Below, piece by piece: positions 28,004-37,795 of a DNA stretch of 64,000 bases (the stretch's first letter is position 1; every line of letters begins with the position of its first letter). The DNA lies in the NCBI RefSeq assembly GCF_021491355.1, contig NZ_JAKENF010000001.1:1-64000 (forward strand), given 5' to 3'. The position numbers and the translations under genes were made by a program. The notes beneath the pieces were generated by a model. It was not told where the DNA came from, made no database searches, and worked only from the letters and a program-made list of their open reading frames with translations. This DNA comes from Alitabrizicola rongguiensis. Its GTDB lineage: Bacteria; Pseudomonadota; Alphaproteobacteria; Rhodobacterales; Rhodobacteraceae.

Positions 28004-29370
28004 TCGATCTTCTTGTGGATGCGGCGGATGCCGAGCCAGACCAGAAGAACGATGATCGGCGTGAACATCGCCATCGCCGTTCCGTGGTCGATATGCAGGG
28101 GTTCGGTCAGCGGATAGGCCGCATAGGCTGCGAGGTTCACCGCATAATAGCTGATGGCCACAACCGACAGGCCCTCGACCGTGCGCTGCAGTTTCAGCTG
28201 CAGGTCGGCGCGACGGTCCATGCTTTCCAGCAATTTCTGGTTCTGGGCCGAGCGCTCGACATCCACCCGCGTCCGCAGAAGGTCGGCGGCCCGCTGCGCC
28301 CGCTCGATCAGGCTCGTCAGTCGCGTCTGGGCCGACTTCACCGTGCGCATGGCAGGATCGTAGCGGCGCATCATGAACTCGCCGAAGGTCTGTCGCCCGC
28401 CAAGGCGTTCCTCGCGCAACACCTCGATACGCTGGTTGACGATTGCCTCGTAAGCGCTGGTCGCCGCGAAGCGGAACGAGGTGCGGGAAGCCAGCGACTC
28501 GAGCTCTGCCGAGATGGCAAGCAGGCGGTGCAACGTCGTCTCGGCACTCTGCGCCGCATCGTCGAGGCGACCGGCCAGTTCCGACAACTGCATGTCGATC
28601 CCGTTCAGCCGCCCGTTCAGCTTGCGCGCGCGGATCAGGCCCAACATCGAGGTGGTGCGGTAGGTTTCGATCTCGCAGAGGCGCTGCACGATCCGTCCGA
28701 TGCGGCGCGCGCCGGTGTCGGGCCTCACGAAGACGGCGAAGCGGGTGATGCCGGCGGGGTCTATGCGGAAATCTCCGGCAATGATCGCGACATCATCAAC
28801 GACCCGCGAACAAGCCAGGCTTTCCGGCACGAACCACTCTTCCAGCTTGGCGGAGATCTCGGCCTCGTCCTTGGGCATAGGCTCGACCCGAACCATCAGC
28901 GCGACCAACCGCGTGCCAGGTGCACTCTCAAGCCAGTCGTCAGGGAAAACCTGCATCTCCGCCGGGTCAAACGGGCGGGCGCTGACACCGCTGGAGAAGG
29001 CCGAATAGGTCACGAACTCGGTATGGCTTTCCCATTTCAGTTCGTGGCGGCCAATGCTCCCCGAGAAGTGCGTAGCATCGGGCTGCGGATGGGGACTGCC
29101 ATGCCTGTCGAGAAGGGCCAGCAGATGCTCCCTTTCACGGTCGCGATCGCGGTTCGCTGCATCGCCCGGCTGCTTGATCGCCAGAAAAACCGCTGTGCAG
29201 GGGGCCTGCAGCGTTGGAAACGGTCGCGCATGCAACTCGTTGGTCAGGGCATAACGCAGAGGATGGTCGTCGATCGGTGCCATGAATGTCGTCCGTAAAG
29301 CAGATGCAAAGTTAGCGACTGTCCCGTCACCGGCAATCGGCAGACCCGGCATGCCGACGTATTCCGACAT
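28000..29370 (-). CDS. DUF3422 family membrane protein
   Basis: A 456-residue protein of the DUF3422 family, common in alphaproteobacteria and of unknown function. It opens the conserved part with HPLRYALTNELHARPFP, has a long helical, coiled-coil-like central part (about 240-390), and two C-terminal hydrophobic helices near VVAISYYAVNLAAYAAYPL and the final TPIIVLLVWLGIRRI, so it is probably anchored in the inner membrane with its bulk in the cytoplasm. The start at 29370 is chosen for an AGGTG nearby; farther in-frame starts fall in the pntB terminator. Downstream of pntAB but separated by a strong terminator, it is probably transcribed separately. Confidence 0.8.
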   Translation of the reverse strand: MSEYVGMPGLPIAGDGTVANFASALRTTFMAPIDDHPLRYALTNELHARPFPTLQAPCTAVFLAIKQPGDAANRDRDREREHLLALLDRHGSPHPQPDATHFSGSIGRHELKWESHTEFVTYSAFSSGVSARPFDPAEMQVFPDDWLESAPGTRLVALMVRVEPMPKDEAEISAKLEEWFVPESLACSRVVDDVAIIAGDFRIDPAGITRFAVFVRPDTGARRIGRIVQRLCEIETYRTTSMLGLIRARKLNGRLNGIDMQLSELAGRLDDAAQSAETTLHRLLAISAELESLASRTSFRFAATSAYEAIVNQRIEVLREERLGGRQTFGEFMMRRYDPAMRTVKSAQTRLTSLIERAQRAADLLRTRVDVERSAQNQKLLESMDRRADLQLKLQRTVEGLSVVAISYYAVNLAAYAAYPLTEPLHIDHGTAMAMFTPIIVLLVWLGIRRIHKKID

Positions 29371-29394
29371 AGCTGCAACACCTTTGACCTGAAA

Positions 29395-29421
29395 AGCAAA
29401 ACCCCGGCCTTTCGGCCGGGG
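29395..29421 (-). terminator. Rho-independent terminator of pntAB
   Basis: Read on the minus strand, an 8-bp stem CCCCGGCC-GAAA-GGCCGGGG is followed by TTTTGCTTTT. It starts 31 bp after the pntB stop, giving a GNRA-loop hairpin with a T-rich tail: a textbook intrinsic terminator. Confidence 0.88.
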
Positions 29422-29452
29422 TCCGTTTGCCCTGCAATGGATTGCCCCCGCG

Positions 29453-30886
29453 CTAATCGAGCATGGGCAGAAGCTGGTCGATGCTCTTCTTCGCATCGCC
29501 ATAGAACATCCGGGTGTTCTCCTTGTAGAAGAGCGGGTTCTCGATGCCGGAATAGCCCGTCCCCTGCCCGCGCTTGGACACGAACACCTGCTTGGCCTTC
29601 CACACCTCGAGCACCGGCATGCCGGCGATCGGGCTGTTGGGATCCTCCTGCGCGGCGGGGTTCACGATGTCGTTCGAGCCGATGACGATCACGACGTCCG
29701 TGTTCGGGAAGTCCTCGTTGATCTCGTCCATCTCGAGCACGATGTCGTAGGGCACCTTCGCTTCGGCGAGGAGCACGTTCATGTGCCCCGGCAGACGGCC
29801 CGCCACCGGGTGGATGGCGAAGCGCACTTCCTTGCCCTTGGCGCGCAGCTTGCGCGTCAATTCGCTGACCGACTGCTGCGCCTGCGCCACCGCCATGCCG
29901 TATCCCGGCACGATGATGATGCTGTCCGCCTCGTTCAGCGCATCCGCCACGCTTTCGGCGTCGATGGCGATCTGCTCGCCCGCAATCTCCATCGCCGGAC
30001 CCGCAGTGCCGCCGAAGCCGCCGAGGATCACGCTGATGAAGGACCGGTTCATCGCCTTGCACATGATGTAGGACAGGATCGCGCCCGAGGAGCCGACCAG
30101 CGCGCCGACGACGATCAGAAGGTCGTTCGACAGCGAGAAGCCGATCGCCGCCGCCGCCCAGCCCGAGTAGCTGTTCAGCATCGACACCACGACCGGCATG
30201 TCCGCGCCGCCAATGCCCATGATCAGGTGATAGCCGATGAACAGCGCGGCCAGCGTCATGCCGATAAGCGCCAGCGTCGAGCCGGACTGCAGGTAGACCA
30301 GCAGCAGCACGATCGAGACGATCGCGGCCGTGGCGTTCAGCAGATGCCCGCCCGGCAGCTTCTTGGCCTTGCCGTCGACCTTGCCCGCGAGTTTGCCGAA
30401 GGCGATGACCGAGCCGGTGAAGGTCACGGCCCCGATGAAGATGCCGAGGAAGGTCTCGACCCGCAGGATCGACACTTCGGCCGCAGTCTTGTGGGCGATG
30501 ACAGCGGCAAAGCCGGCCAGGCCCGCGCGCGCAGCCTCGTCCATGCCGCCGATGCGGGCGAGTTCGATATGGGTGTTGTAGCCGATGAACACCGCCGCCA
30601 GACCGACGAGCGAGTGCATCGCCGCGACAAGTTGCGGCATCTCGGTCATCTGAACACGCTTGGCGACGATCCAGCCGGCCGCACCGCCGGCAAGGATCAG
30701 CACCAGCGACAGGATCCACAGGCTTGCGCCGGGTCCGACTAGCGTCGCCACCACGGCAAGCGCCATGCCGACGATGCCATACCAGACGGCGCGCTTGGCG
30801 CTTTCCTGCCCCGAAAGGCCGCCGAGCGAGAGGATGAACAGGATGGCCGCAACGACATAGGCCCCGATGGACAAACCGTATTGCAT
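29453..30886 (-). CDS. pntB: Proton-translocating NAD(P) transhydrogenase subunit beta
   Basis: A 477-residue subunit. The N-terminal two thirds are hydrophobic, with about eight or nine membrane helices that form the proton channel. The C-terminal domain III binds NADP(H), with [12 protein letters not shown] at about 310 and [10 protein letters not shown] and [19 protein letters not shown] near the end. With PntA it uses the proton gradient to make NADPH from NADH. The gene lies 13 bp after pntA and ends in a classic terminator. Confidence 0.95.
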   Translation of the reverse strand: MQYGLSIGAYVVAAILFILSLGGLSGQESAKRAVWYGIVGMALAVVATLVGPGASLWILSLVLILAGGAAGWIVAKRVQMTEMPQLVAAMHSLVGLAAVFIGYNTHIELARIGGMDEAARAGLAGFAAVIAHKTAAEVSILRVETFLGIFIGAVTFTGSVIAFGKLAGKVDGKAKKLPGGHLLNATAAIVSIVLLLVYLQSGSTLALIGMTLAALFIGYHLIMGIGGADMPVVVSMLNSYSGWAAAAIGFSLSNDLLIVVGALVGSSGAILSYIMCKAMNRSFISVILGGFGGTAGPAMEIAGEQIAIDAESVADALNEADSIIIVPGYGMAVAQAQQSVSELTRKLRAKGKEVRFAIHPVAGRLPGHMNVLLAEAKVPYDIVLEMDEINEDFPNTDVVIVIGSNDIVNPAAQEDPNSPIAGMPVLEVWKAKQVFVSKRGQGTGYSGIENPLFYKENTRMFYGDAKKSIDQLLPMLD

Positions 30887-30899
30887 GATCTCTCGCCCC

Positions 30900-32474
30900 T
30901 TACGACTTCTGGAACATGGCGAGCATGCGCCGGGTGACGAGGAAGCCGCCGAAGATGTTTACCCCCGCCATCAGCACCGACAGCGACGCCAGCACCACGA
31001 CCAGCCAGCTGCCCGACCCGATCTGGAGCAACGCGCCAACGATGATGATCGAGGAGATCGCGTTGGTGACCGCCATGAGCGGCGTGTGCAGCGAGTGACT
31101 GACGTTCCAGATCACCTGGAAGCCGACGAAGCAGGCCAGCACGAAGACGATGAAGTGCGACATGAAGCTGACTGGCGCGAAATAGCCCGCCAGCAGCATC
31201 AGCGCACCGCCTACGGCCAGAAGCCCGACCTGACTGGTGGTCTGCTTTCGGAACTCGGCCACTTCCTGCGCGCGGCGTTCCTCTGGCGTCAGTTCCTTGG
31301 CCTTTTCCTTGGGCTTGGCTGCCGCGATGGCCGCGATCTTGGGCGGCGGCGGCGGATAGGTGATCGCGCCGTCATTGGTGACGGTCGCGCCGCGGATCAC
31401 GTCATCCTCCATGTTCTGGAAGATCACGCCATCCTTCTTGGGCGTCAGGTCCGTCAGCATGTGGCGGATGTTGTTGGAATAAAGCGTCGAGGCCTGCGTC
31501 GCCATGCGACTTGGGAAGTCGGTATAGCCGACGATGGTCACGCCGTTGTCGGTGACGATCTTCTGATCCGGCACCGTCAGGTCACAGTTCCCGCCGCGCT
31601 CGGCAGCGAGGTCGACGATGACCGAGCCCGGCTTCATCATCCGGACCATGTCCTCGGTCCAGAGCTTCGGCGCCGGGCGGCCGGGGATCAGGGCGGTGGT
31701 GATGACGATGTCCATCTCGGGCGCAAGCTCGCGGAACTTCTTGAGCTGGGCCTCGCGGAATTCGGGCGACGAGGGCGCGGCATAGCCGCCGGTCGCGGCG
31801 CCGTCGGTCTGCTGTTCGGAGAAGTCGAGATAGACGAACTCGGCGCCCATCGACTCGATCTGCTCGGCCACTTCCGGGCGCACGTCGAAGGCATAGGTGA
31901 TCGCGCCGAGGCTCGTGGAGGTGCCGATGGCGGCCAGACCCGCCACGCCGGCGCCGACGATCAGCACCTTGGCGGGCGGCACCTTGCCGGCGGCGGTCAC
32001 CTGCCCGGTGAAGAACCGGCCGAAGTTGTTGCCGGCCTCGATCACCGCACGGTAGCCCGCGATGTTCGCCATCGACGACAGCGCGTCCATCTTCTGCGCG
32101 CGGCTGATGCGGGGCACCATGTCCATCGCGATGACGGTCGCGCCCTTGTCCTTGCAAAGCTCCAGAAGCTCGGCGTTCTGCGCCGGCCAGAAGAACGAGA
32201 TCAGCGTCTGGCCCTTGCGCAGCATCTCGGCCTCGGATTTCTCCGGACCGCGCACCTTGACCACCACATCGGCCAGCGTGAACACCGAGGCCGCATCAGG
32301 CACCACCGTCACGCCCGCCGCAGCATAGGCGTCGTCCGAAAAGCCGGCCTTCTTGCCTGCTCCGGCCTCGATCAGGCAGCTATGGCCCAGCTTCTGCAGT
32401 TGAAGCGCCGAGTCCGGCGTCATGGCGACACGGTTCTCGCCTTCGAATATCTCTCTCGGTGCCCCGATCTTCAC
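30900..32474 (-). CDS. pntA: Proton-translocating NAD(P) transhydrogenase subunit alpha
   Basis: A 524-residue single-chain alpha subunit. The NAD-binding domain I (about 1-370) starts [19 protein letters not shown] and has the motif [18 protein letters not shown]; after an Ala/Pro/Lys-rich linker come about four membrane helices. Length fits the undivided E. coli-type PntA, not the split PntA1/A2 of some relatives. The start is a GTG at 32474 with GGAGG five bases upstream; the open frame continues far upstream to 33050, but that part does not match PntA and overlaps another gene. It forms an operon with pntB. Confidence 0.95.
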   Translation of the reverse strand: MKIGAPREIFEGENRVAMTPDSALQLQKLGHSCLIEAGAGKKAGFSDDAYAAAGVTVVPDAASVFTLADVVVKVRGPEKSEAEMLRKGQTLISFFWPAQNAELLELCKDKGATVIAMDMVPRISRAQKMDALSSMANIAGYRAVIEAGNNFGRFFTGQVTAAGKVPPAKVLIVGAGVAGLAAIGTSTSLGAITYAFDVRPEVAEQIESMGAEFVYLDFSEQQTDGAATGGYAAPSSPEFREAQLKKFRELAPEMDIVITTALIPGRPAPKLWTEDMVRMMKPGSVIVDLAAERGGNCDLTVPDQKIVTDNGVTIVGYTDFPSRMATQASTLYSNNIRHMLTDLTPKKDGVIFQNMEDDVIRGATVTNDGAITYPPPPPKIAAIAAAKPKEKAKELTPEERRAQEVAEFRKQTTSQVGLLAVGGALMLLAGYFAPVSFMSHFIVFVLACFVGFQVIWNVSHSLHTPLMAVTNAISSIIIVGALLQIGSGSWLVVVLASLSVLMAGVNIFGGFLVTRRMLAMFQKS

Positions 32475-32617
32475 TCCGCCCTCCGTTCCTCGTTCGTCTG
32501 AGTCGGTCACCCTTGCGGGCCGAACCGTCCTATGGCCGTTGCAGGTGCAGCGCAACAATATTTCGCACATACCCCCATGATCGTCGCATTTAAATCGCGA
32601 AACACGTTGACCAAGGG

Positions 32618-33070
32618 TCAAATCCAGCGGCGGACACGTGAGGCATAAGTATCGAATTCCGCGCCAAAAGCCGCCTTCAATCCAGCCTCCTCGCCGTCGA
32701 TGAAGCGGTGTCTGATGATTCCCATGAACGCCGGCACCAGAAGGAGCGCCCCGACGTCCCATCGCAACACCGCGCCGGAAAGGATCAGGGCATCGGCCAG
32801 ATAGATCGGATTGCGCGACCACCGGTAGATGCCTTCGGTGATGAAGCGCTGCGGCGCCTCGCGCGGCAGGACGGTCGTTCGGTGACGGCGAAACTCTATC
32901 AGCGCCGAGGCAAAGATCGCGATGCCAATCAGGATCAGCGCCGCCCCGGCCAGGCGAAGGGGTGGATCCGACGGCATTATCGCGAGGAACCTCGACTGCG
33001 CCCAGGCCAGGCAAAGGAAAAGCACCAGCCAGGTCGGCGGGCTTTCCCATTGCCGCAGCAGGCGGCGCAT
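32618..33070 (-). CDS. Small membrane methyltransferase of the ICMT/PEMT-like family
   Basis: A 150-residue membrane protein of the isoprenylcysteine carboxyl methyltransferase-like group. Hydrophobic helices ([40 protein letters not shown]) alternate with the conserved SAM-site elements: [14 protein letters not shown] and the late [24 protein letters not shown]. Bacterial members are mostly uncharacterised. The start at 33070 is chosen because the hydrophobic N-terminus begins soon after; a GTG at 33160 would add 30 unlikely residues. It lies between pntA and the PEBP gene, probably as a single unit. Confidence 0.75.
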   Translation of the reverse strand: MRRLLRQWESPPTWLVLFLCLAWAQSRFLAIMPSDPPLRLAGAALILIGIAIFASALIEFRRHRTTVLPREAPQRFITEGIYRWSRNPIYLADALILSGAVLRWDVGALLLVPAFMGIIRHRFIDGEEAGLKAAFGAEFDTYASRVRRWI

Positions 33071-33167
33071 CAACGAGGTCTGTGAGGACAAACGGCCAGC
33101 TCCTGCATCGGCGGGCCGATCATTCCAGCAGGACTGCCCCGGCGCAAGCCGCCGGGGCACGGGGTGT

Positions 33168-33707
33168 TCAGCGGCCGTAGGTGACGGTCAGCGTCGCCTT
33201 CTCCAGCGCCCCGCCATTTGCCATGTATCCAACCATCGCGCCCGAAGCTCCGGCATCAAGGGGCACGGCCTCAACTGGCATCGCGTAAAGCGTGAAGATG
33301 TAGCGATGCGGCTTGTCGCCCTCGGGCGGGCAGGCTCCACCGTAGCCCGCATCGCCGAAATCCGTGCGCGCCTCGATTGCCCCAGCCGGTAGCGCCTTGG
33401 GACTTGCGCCCTCGGGCAGGGCATGCGCGTCGGCCGGAATGTTGACCACTGTCCAATGCCACCAGCCGGATCCGGTTGGCGCATCGGGGTCATAGGCGGT
33501 GAGGATGAAGCTTTTCGTCCCGTCCGGGGCGCCGGACCATTCGAGCGAGGGCGAGAGGTTCAACCCGGAGCAGCCGAAGCCGTTGAAAACCTGCGCCGCG
33601 GGCATCGTTCCGCCTTCCGTCAGATCGGTCGAGGTCAGTGTCATGCCGGCAGATGCGGCAAGGGGAAACAGGGCAAGGGCAAGGGTTGGAAAGATCAGTC
33701 TGGGCAT
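33168..33707 (-). CDS. YbhB/YbcL-type PEBP (Raf-kinase-inhibitor-like) protein with signal peptide
   Basis: A 179-residue phosphatidylethanolamine-binding-protein homologue. An N-terminal Sec signal (cleavage about after ASAG) indicates periplasmic export. Conserved pocket motifs include LTAYDPDAPTGSGWWHW, and GGACPPEGDKPHRYIFTLYAM near the C-terminus. The bacterial function of these proteins is mostly unknown. An excellent AAAGGAGG ribosome site precedes the ATG. It is located 32 bp downstream of the AraC-type gene on the same strand. Confidence 0.85.
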   Translation of the reverse strand: MPRLIFPTLALALFPLAASAGMTLTSTDLTEGGTMPAAQVFNGFGCSGLNLSPSLEWSGAPDGTKSFILTAYDPDAPTGSGWWHWTVVNIPADAHALPEGASPKALPAGAIEARTDFGDAGYGGACPPEGDKPHRYIFTLYAMPVEAVPLDAGASGAMVGYMANGGALEKATLTVTYGR

Positions 33708-33739
33708 CGCGGCCTCCTTTGGTGTCGATGCCCTCGGTT

Positions 33740-34585
33740 CTAGATGGCCGGCGCGACTTCCGTTGTGCCGACCCGGTCAACTTCGGTGCCCAACCGATCA
33801 GGCCTTTCGCGGATCGCGCTCGGGCTCAGGCCGAAGCGATCGCGGAAGCGCAGGGCAAAGCGCGAGGCCGAGGCATACCCCACCTCGGCCGCGATGGTCC
33901 CCACGGGACGGTCTGTTGTTTGCAGCAGGCCGAGCGCCCGCGTCATGCGTAGGTCGGTCAACAGCACCGAGAAGGTGGTTCCGTCTGCGGCAAGGCGGCG
34001 GCGCAACGTCGCCTCGCTCATCGCCATCCGCCGCGCAACTTCCGACGCTGTCCAGTCCCGGTCGATCGCTTCGGCGCACAGCATCCGGATGCGTTCGGTC
34101 AGCAGCGGCGGGCGCGGAGGAGGTAGCACCAGCCCCGTCTCGGCCAGCCAGAGAAGCACCTCCTCCGCGGCATGGAGGCGTACAGAAGGGGGAGCGGCAA
34201 CGCTGCGCTGCAGGTCCAACGCCCGTTCGAACGCGGCAAGCGCCCGCGGATCGGTGCAGGCCACCGCCGTCGCGGTCCCGCGCGGGCCGCCCACATCGCG
34301 GGGCAGCACCAGCCCCGTCGCGCGATAGATCCCGCCCGGCGCCGGGCGGTTCTCGACATCAAGCGGCAGGTCGGCCGGCATCAGCGTCAGCGCCCCTTCC
34401 GGCACAATGCCCTCAATTGCGCCACGCAGGAACTTGACTCCGCTCTCGACCCGCAGGATCGCCGGGGCTTCGCCCACCACGGCACGGAACTGCGCCTGCC
34501 GCGACTGGCGCAGGCGGATCACATCCGGTGCGCGCGGATCGGGCCGCGCCCCCTGCAGATCATCGAAGGAACTGTGTCGCGACAT
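33740..34585 (-). CDS. AraC-family transcriptional regulator
   Basis: A regulator of about 281 residues with a C-terminal double helix-turn-helix: first HTH DWTASEVARRMAMSEATLRRRL, second PVGTIAAEVGYASASRFALRFRDRFG, ending LSPSAIRERP. The N-terminal part is a sensor domain of the AraC type. The start at 34585 is preferred, with an in-frame ATG three codons upstream also possible. It is divergent from kynureninase across a 109-bp gap, so it may control tryptophan/kynurenine catabolism. That link rests on gene position only. Confidence 0.85.
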   Translation of the reverse strand: MSRHSSFDDLQGARPDPRAPDVIRLRQSRQAQFRAVVGEAPAILRVESGVKFLRGAIEGIVPEGALTLMPADLPLDVENRPAPGGIYRATGLVLPRDVGGPRGTATAVACTDPRALAAFERALDLQRSVAAPPSVRLHAAEEVLLWLAETGLVLPPPRPPLLTERIRMLCAEAIDRDWTASEVARRMAMSEATLRRRLAADGTTFSVLLTDLRMTRALGLLQTTDRPVGTIAAEVGYASASRFALRFRDRFGLSPSAIRERPDRLGTEVDRVGTTEVAPAI

Positions 34586-34694
34586 AGCCCGCATCCTGCG
34601 CGCAAGGCCGCGAAGGGGCAACCTTGAACTACCCCCGCCCCGCCCTGTATCGAGGAATCGGGGCCGGGCGATACGTCCGGCAGAGGAGCCCGAC

Positions 34695-35888
34695 ATGACC
34701 GATTTCACCGCGACCCGCGACCTGTTCCACCTCCCGGATGGGGTAATCTATCTGGACGGTAACTCTCTCGGGCCGCTGCCGAAGGCTGCTGCCGCACGGG
34801 TACAGCGCACCATCGAACAGGAATGGGGCGAGATGCTCATCACCGGCTGGAACAAGGCCGGCTGGATGGAGATGCCAAGCCGCATCGGCAACCGCATCGG
34901 GCGTCTCATCGGGGCGGAACCCGACACGGTGGTGATCGGCGACACTCTGTCGATCAAGGTTTACCAGGCGCTGGCATCGGCGCTTGAGATGAACCCCAAC
35001 CGCCGGGTGATCCTGTCCGACACCGGCAACTTCCCCTCCGACCTCTACATGGCCGAGGGCCTGTGCCGCACGCTCGGCAACGGATACCGCTTGAAAACCG
35101 TCGCGCCAGACGAGGTCGAGGCGGCCATCGACGAGACGGTTGCGGTCACGATGATCACCGAGGTCGACTATCGCACCGGCCGCAAGCACGACATGGCCAG
35201 GCTGACCGCGAGGGCCCATGCCAAGGGGGCGATCGCGGTCTGGGACCTCGCCCATTCCGCAGGCGCGGTCCCGGTGGACCTGAAGGGGGCCGGGGCGGAT
35301 TTCGCTGTCGGCTGCACCTACAAATACCTCAATTCCGGTCCCGGCGGCCCGGCCTTCATCTATGTCGCGCCGCGACACGCCGAAGCGGCACGCCCGGCGC
35401 TGTCCGGCTGGCTCGGCCACGAGGCGCCCTTTGCCTTCGACCTCAGCTACCGCCCCGGTCGGGGGATCGAGCGGATGCGGGTCGGAACGCCGCCGGTCCT
35501 GCAGATGGCCGCGCTCGAGGCATCTCTCGACGTCTGGGACAAGGTTGAGATGAGCGAGATCCGCGCCCGGTCGATCGAGTTGACCGAACGCTTCATCCAG
35601 GGCGTCGAGGCCGCCAGCCCGACGCTTTGGCTGGCAAGCCCCCGGAACCCGGCCGAACGCGGCAGCCAGGTCAGCTTCCGCCACCCCGAGGGCTATGCGA
35701 TCATGCAGGCCCTGATCGCGCGCGGTGTGATCGGCGATTTCCGTGCACCGGATATCCTGCGCTTCGGCTTCACGCCACTCTACGTCGGCGAGGCCGAGGT
35801 AGACGGCGCGGTCGCGATCCTGGCCGAGGTGATGGACAAGGCGCTGTGGGACAGGCCCGAATACAAGGTCCGGGCGCGGGTTACCTGA
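34695..35888 (+). CDS. kynU: Kynureninase
   Basis: A 397-residue PLP-dependent hydrolase of the kynurenine pathway, which cleaves kynurenine to anthranilate and alanine. The N-terminal IYLDGNSLGPLPK is diagnostic. Cofactor residues include DLAHSAGAVPVDLK, with the aspartate that contacts the pyridine ring, and the internal aldimine lysine Lys210 in GCTYKYLNSGPGG. The start at 34695 has an AGGAG ribosome site seven bases upstream. It is followed after 173 bp by tryptophan 2,3-dioxygenase on the same strand; kynurenine formamidase is not in the window. Confidence 0.95.
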   Translation: MTDFTATRDLFHLPDGVIYLDGNSLGPLPKAAAARVQRTIEQEWGEMLITGWNKAGWMEMPSRIGNRIGRLIGAEPDTVVIGDTLSIKVYQALASALEMNPNRRVILSDTGNFPSDLYMAEGLCRTLGNGYRLKTVAPDEVEAAIDETVAVTMITEVDYRTGRKHDMARLTARAHAKGAIAVWDLAHSAGAVPVDLKGAGADFAVGCTYKYLNSGPGGPAFIYVAPRHAEAARPALSGWLGHEAPFAFDLSYRPGRGIERMRVGTPPVLQMAALEASLDVWDKVEMSEIRARSIELTERFIQGVEAASPTLWLASPRNPAERGSQVSFRHPEGYAIMQALIARGVIGDFRAPDILRFGFTPLYVGEAEVDGAVAILAEVMDKALWDRPEYKVRARVT

Positions 35889-35988
35889 TCGTCATGGCCA
35901 CCCGCCACTTGCCGCTTTGCCGACCTGCCGGTTGGGTTACGCTGTGGAAACGGATCGCCAAGGTGTCGATGGCCGACGGGGCGTGACG

Positions 35989-36038
35989 GGCAAGAGCTTT
36001 GTCAAAACTCTTGCCGAAATCCTTCGAGGGATTTTGGC
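35989..36038 (+). promoter_or_regulatory. Overlapping, mutually exclusive hairpins ahead of tryptophan dioxygenase gene
   Basis: Arms GGCAAGAG (35989-35996) and CTCTTGCC (36008-36015) are perfect, with further TTTG/CAAA pairing inside. A second stem, GCCGAAATCC (36013-36022) with GGATTTTGGC (36029-36038), has one G-T pair and shares the bases at 36013-36015. Both lie in the kynU-kynA gap, 24 bp before the dioxygenase start. It could be a terminator pair, a leader switch or a dispersed repeat. Confidence 0.5.
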
Positions 36039-36061
36039 CCAGCCCAACCCGGAGAGCCAAG

Positions 36062-36898
36062 ATGACTGACCCCTATGACCCCGCCCGCGAAGGCGCGCAG
36101 ATGACGTTCGACGGGCGCATGTCCTACGGAGACTACCTGCGGATCGACCAGATCCTGACCGCCCAGCACACGCTGACCCCCGCACATGACGAGCTTCTCT
36201 TCATCATCCAGCACCAGACCTCGGAACTGTGGATGAAGCTGGCGCTCCACGAGATCGGAGCGGCGCGCGACGAGATCCGCGCAGGCCGCCTGCGCCCGTC
36301 CTTCAAACTCCTGAGCCGGGTCGCCCGCATCTTCGAGCAGCTCAACAGCGCCTGGGACGTACTGCGCACCATGACGCCGTCCGACTATACAACCTTCCGC
36401 GATGGCCTCGGCCAATCCTCGGGCTTCCAGTCCTGGCAGTACCGGCTGATCGAATATGCCGTGGGCAACCGCAACCTCGCCATGCTACGGCCCCATGCGC
36501 ACCGGCCCGACCTGACCGCGATCCTTGAGGCCGAACTGGCGCGCCCGACTCTGTATGACGAGGCGCTGCGTTGGCTGGCAGGCACGGGACTGCCTGTGCC
36601 CGGCCATGTCCTGACGCGCGATCTGCGGCAGCCTTGGAGCTTCGATCCGGCCGTTGAGCAGCTCTGGATAACCGTCTACCGCGACCCCGAGACTCACTGG
36701 GAAGCCTATGAACTGGCCGAGAAGCTCGTGGACTTCGAAGACTACTTCCGGCGGTGGCGCTTCAACCATCTCACAACCGTCGAGCGCGTGATCGGCATGA
36801 AGCGCGGCACTGGCGGGACAGGCGGGGCCAGCTATCTGCGCCGAATGCTTGAAGTTGAACTCTTTCCCGAGCTTTGGCGCCTTCGTACGGCCCTGTGA
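36062..36898 (+). CDS. kynA: Tryptophan 2,3-dioxygenase
   Basis: A 278-residue heme dioxygenase that opens the indole ring of L-tryptophan to N-formylkynurenine. Conserved elements are [12 protein letters not shown], the substrate-pocket [17 protein letters not shown], the proximal heme histidine in [15 protein letters not shown] near residue 238, and the [12 protein letters not shown] loop. The start at 36062 follows GGAGAGCC; an in-frame alternative at 35999 lies inside the hairpin region and would add residues unlike the family. It supplies the pathway whose next shown enzyme is the upstream kynureninase. Confidence 0.95.
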   Translation: MTDPYDPAREGAQMTFDGRMSYGDYLRIDQILTAQHTLTPAHDELLFIIQHQTSELWMKLALHEIGAARDEIRAGRLRPSFKLLSRVARIFEQLNSAWDVLRTMTPSDYTTFRDGLGQSSGFQSWQYRLIEYAVGNRNLAMLRPHAHRPDLTAILEAELARPTLYDEALRWLAGTGLPVPGHVLTRDLRQPWSFDPAVEQLWITVYRDPETHWEAYELAEKLVDFEDYFRRWRFNHLTTVERVIGMKRGTGGTGGASYLRRMLEVELFPELWRLRTAL

Positions 36899-36988
36899 CC
36901 TTTGACCCTGCCGCAGGCCTGCGATAACGTGACAAGATAAGGGTTGGGCCTCGGACGGCTTGGCTCACAAGTGATTGAGGGCAGCGCG

Positions 36989-37795
36989 ATGCGGAAGGCG
37001 ATGGGAAACGTGCTTGGCGCGCTTATGGGCGTGGCTCTGCTGGGGGCCTGCGTGCCAACCACACAGACCGCCCAGACGGCGGCAGCGCCAGTGCCGATGT
37101 CACAGCTTGATAGCGGGGTCTATGTCTCGCGTCAGGACGGCACCTTCACCCTCCCCGCCATACCGCTTGACCGTCTGCCCGAGCAGTACCGGCGCCAGAC
37201 TGTGGATTACCAGACAGACGAGGCGCCCGGCACGATCATCATCAACACGGCCGAGAAGCACCTCTACTTCGTTACCGGCCCGAACAAGGCGATCCGCTAT
37301 GGCATTGCGGTCGGCCGGTCGGGTTTTGACTGGTCCGGGACAGCGAACATCACCGGCCGCAAGGAATGGCCGACCTGGACCCCGCCACCGGAGATGATCG
37401 ACCGCAAGCCAGAGCTTGCAAAATGGGCGGCCGGCCAGCCCGGTGGCCCCGAGAACCCGCTTGGCGCGCGCGCGCTCTATCTCAAGACCAACGGCGTCGA
37501 TTATGGCTATCGGATCCACGGCACGCCGGAATGGGAATCGATCGGGCACAACGCCTCGTCGGGCTGCATCCGGATGATCAACCAGGACATCATCGATCTC
37601 TACGGCAGGGCACCGGACGGGGCGAAGGTCATCGTGATGACGCGCGACGGCAAGATGCCGACCAAACTGACCGTGCCGCCGAAGCCGGTGAAGGCCAAGA
37701 AGGTGACGACGCCAGAGCCGCGACCGGATGCAGCACCCGATGTGGCCCCGGCGCCAGTGGATCCTTATGCAAACCCGGTCGTCGGTCCGATCTGA
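36989..37795 (+). CDS. L,D-transpeptidase (YkuD/ErfK type) lipoprotein
   Basis: A 268-residue envelope protein. The lipoprotein signal ends LLGAC with Cys21 as the lipidation site. The YkuD catalytic domain (about 80-215) carries the HGTPEWESIGHNASSGCIRM region, with His187 and nucleophile Cys193. It cross-links peptidoglycan or attaches proteins to it. The C-terminus is Pro/Lys/Ala-rich. The start at 36989 has GAGG about ten bases upstream. The gene end overlaps the convergent MATE gene end by 31 bp. Confidence 0.88.
   Translation: MRKAMGNVLGALMGVALLGACVPTTQTAQTAAAPVPMSQLDSGVYVSRQDGTFTLPAIPLDRLPEQYRRQTVDYQTDEAPGTIIINTAEKHLYFVTGPNKAIRYGIAVGRSGFDWSGTANITGRKEWPTWTPPPEMIDRKPELAKWAAGQPGGPENPLGARALYLKTNGVDYGYRIHGTPEWESIGHNASSGCIRMINQDIIDLYGRAPDGAKVIVMTRDGKMPTKLTVPPKPVKAKKVTTPEPRPDAAPDVAPAPVDPYANPVVGPI

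Noticed and set aside
32475-33050. Upstream extension of pntA to about 716 residues
   Set aside because: The added part overlaps the small methyltransferase gene in another frame and has no PntA similarity. GTG at 32474 with GGAGG fits the family N-terminus exactly.
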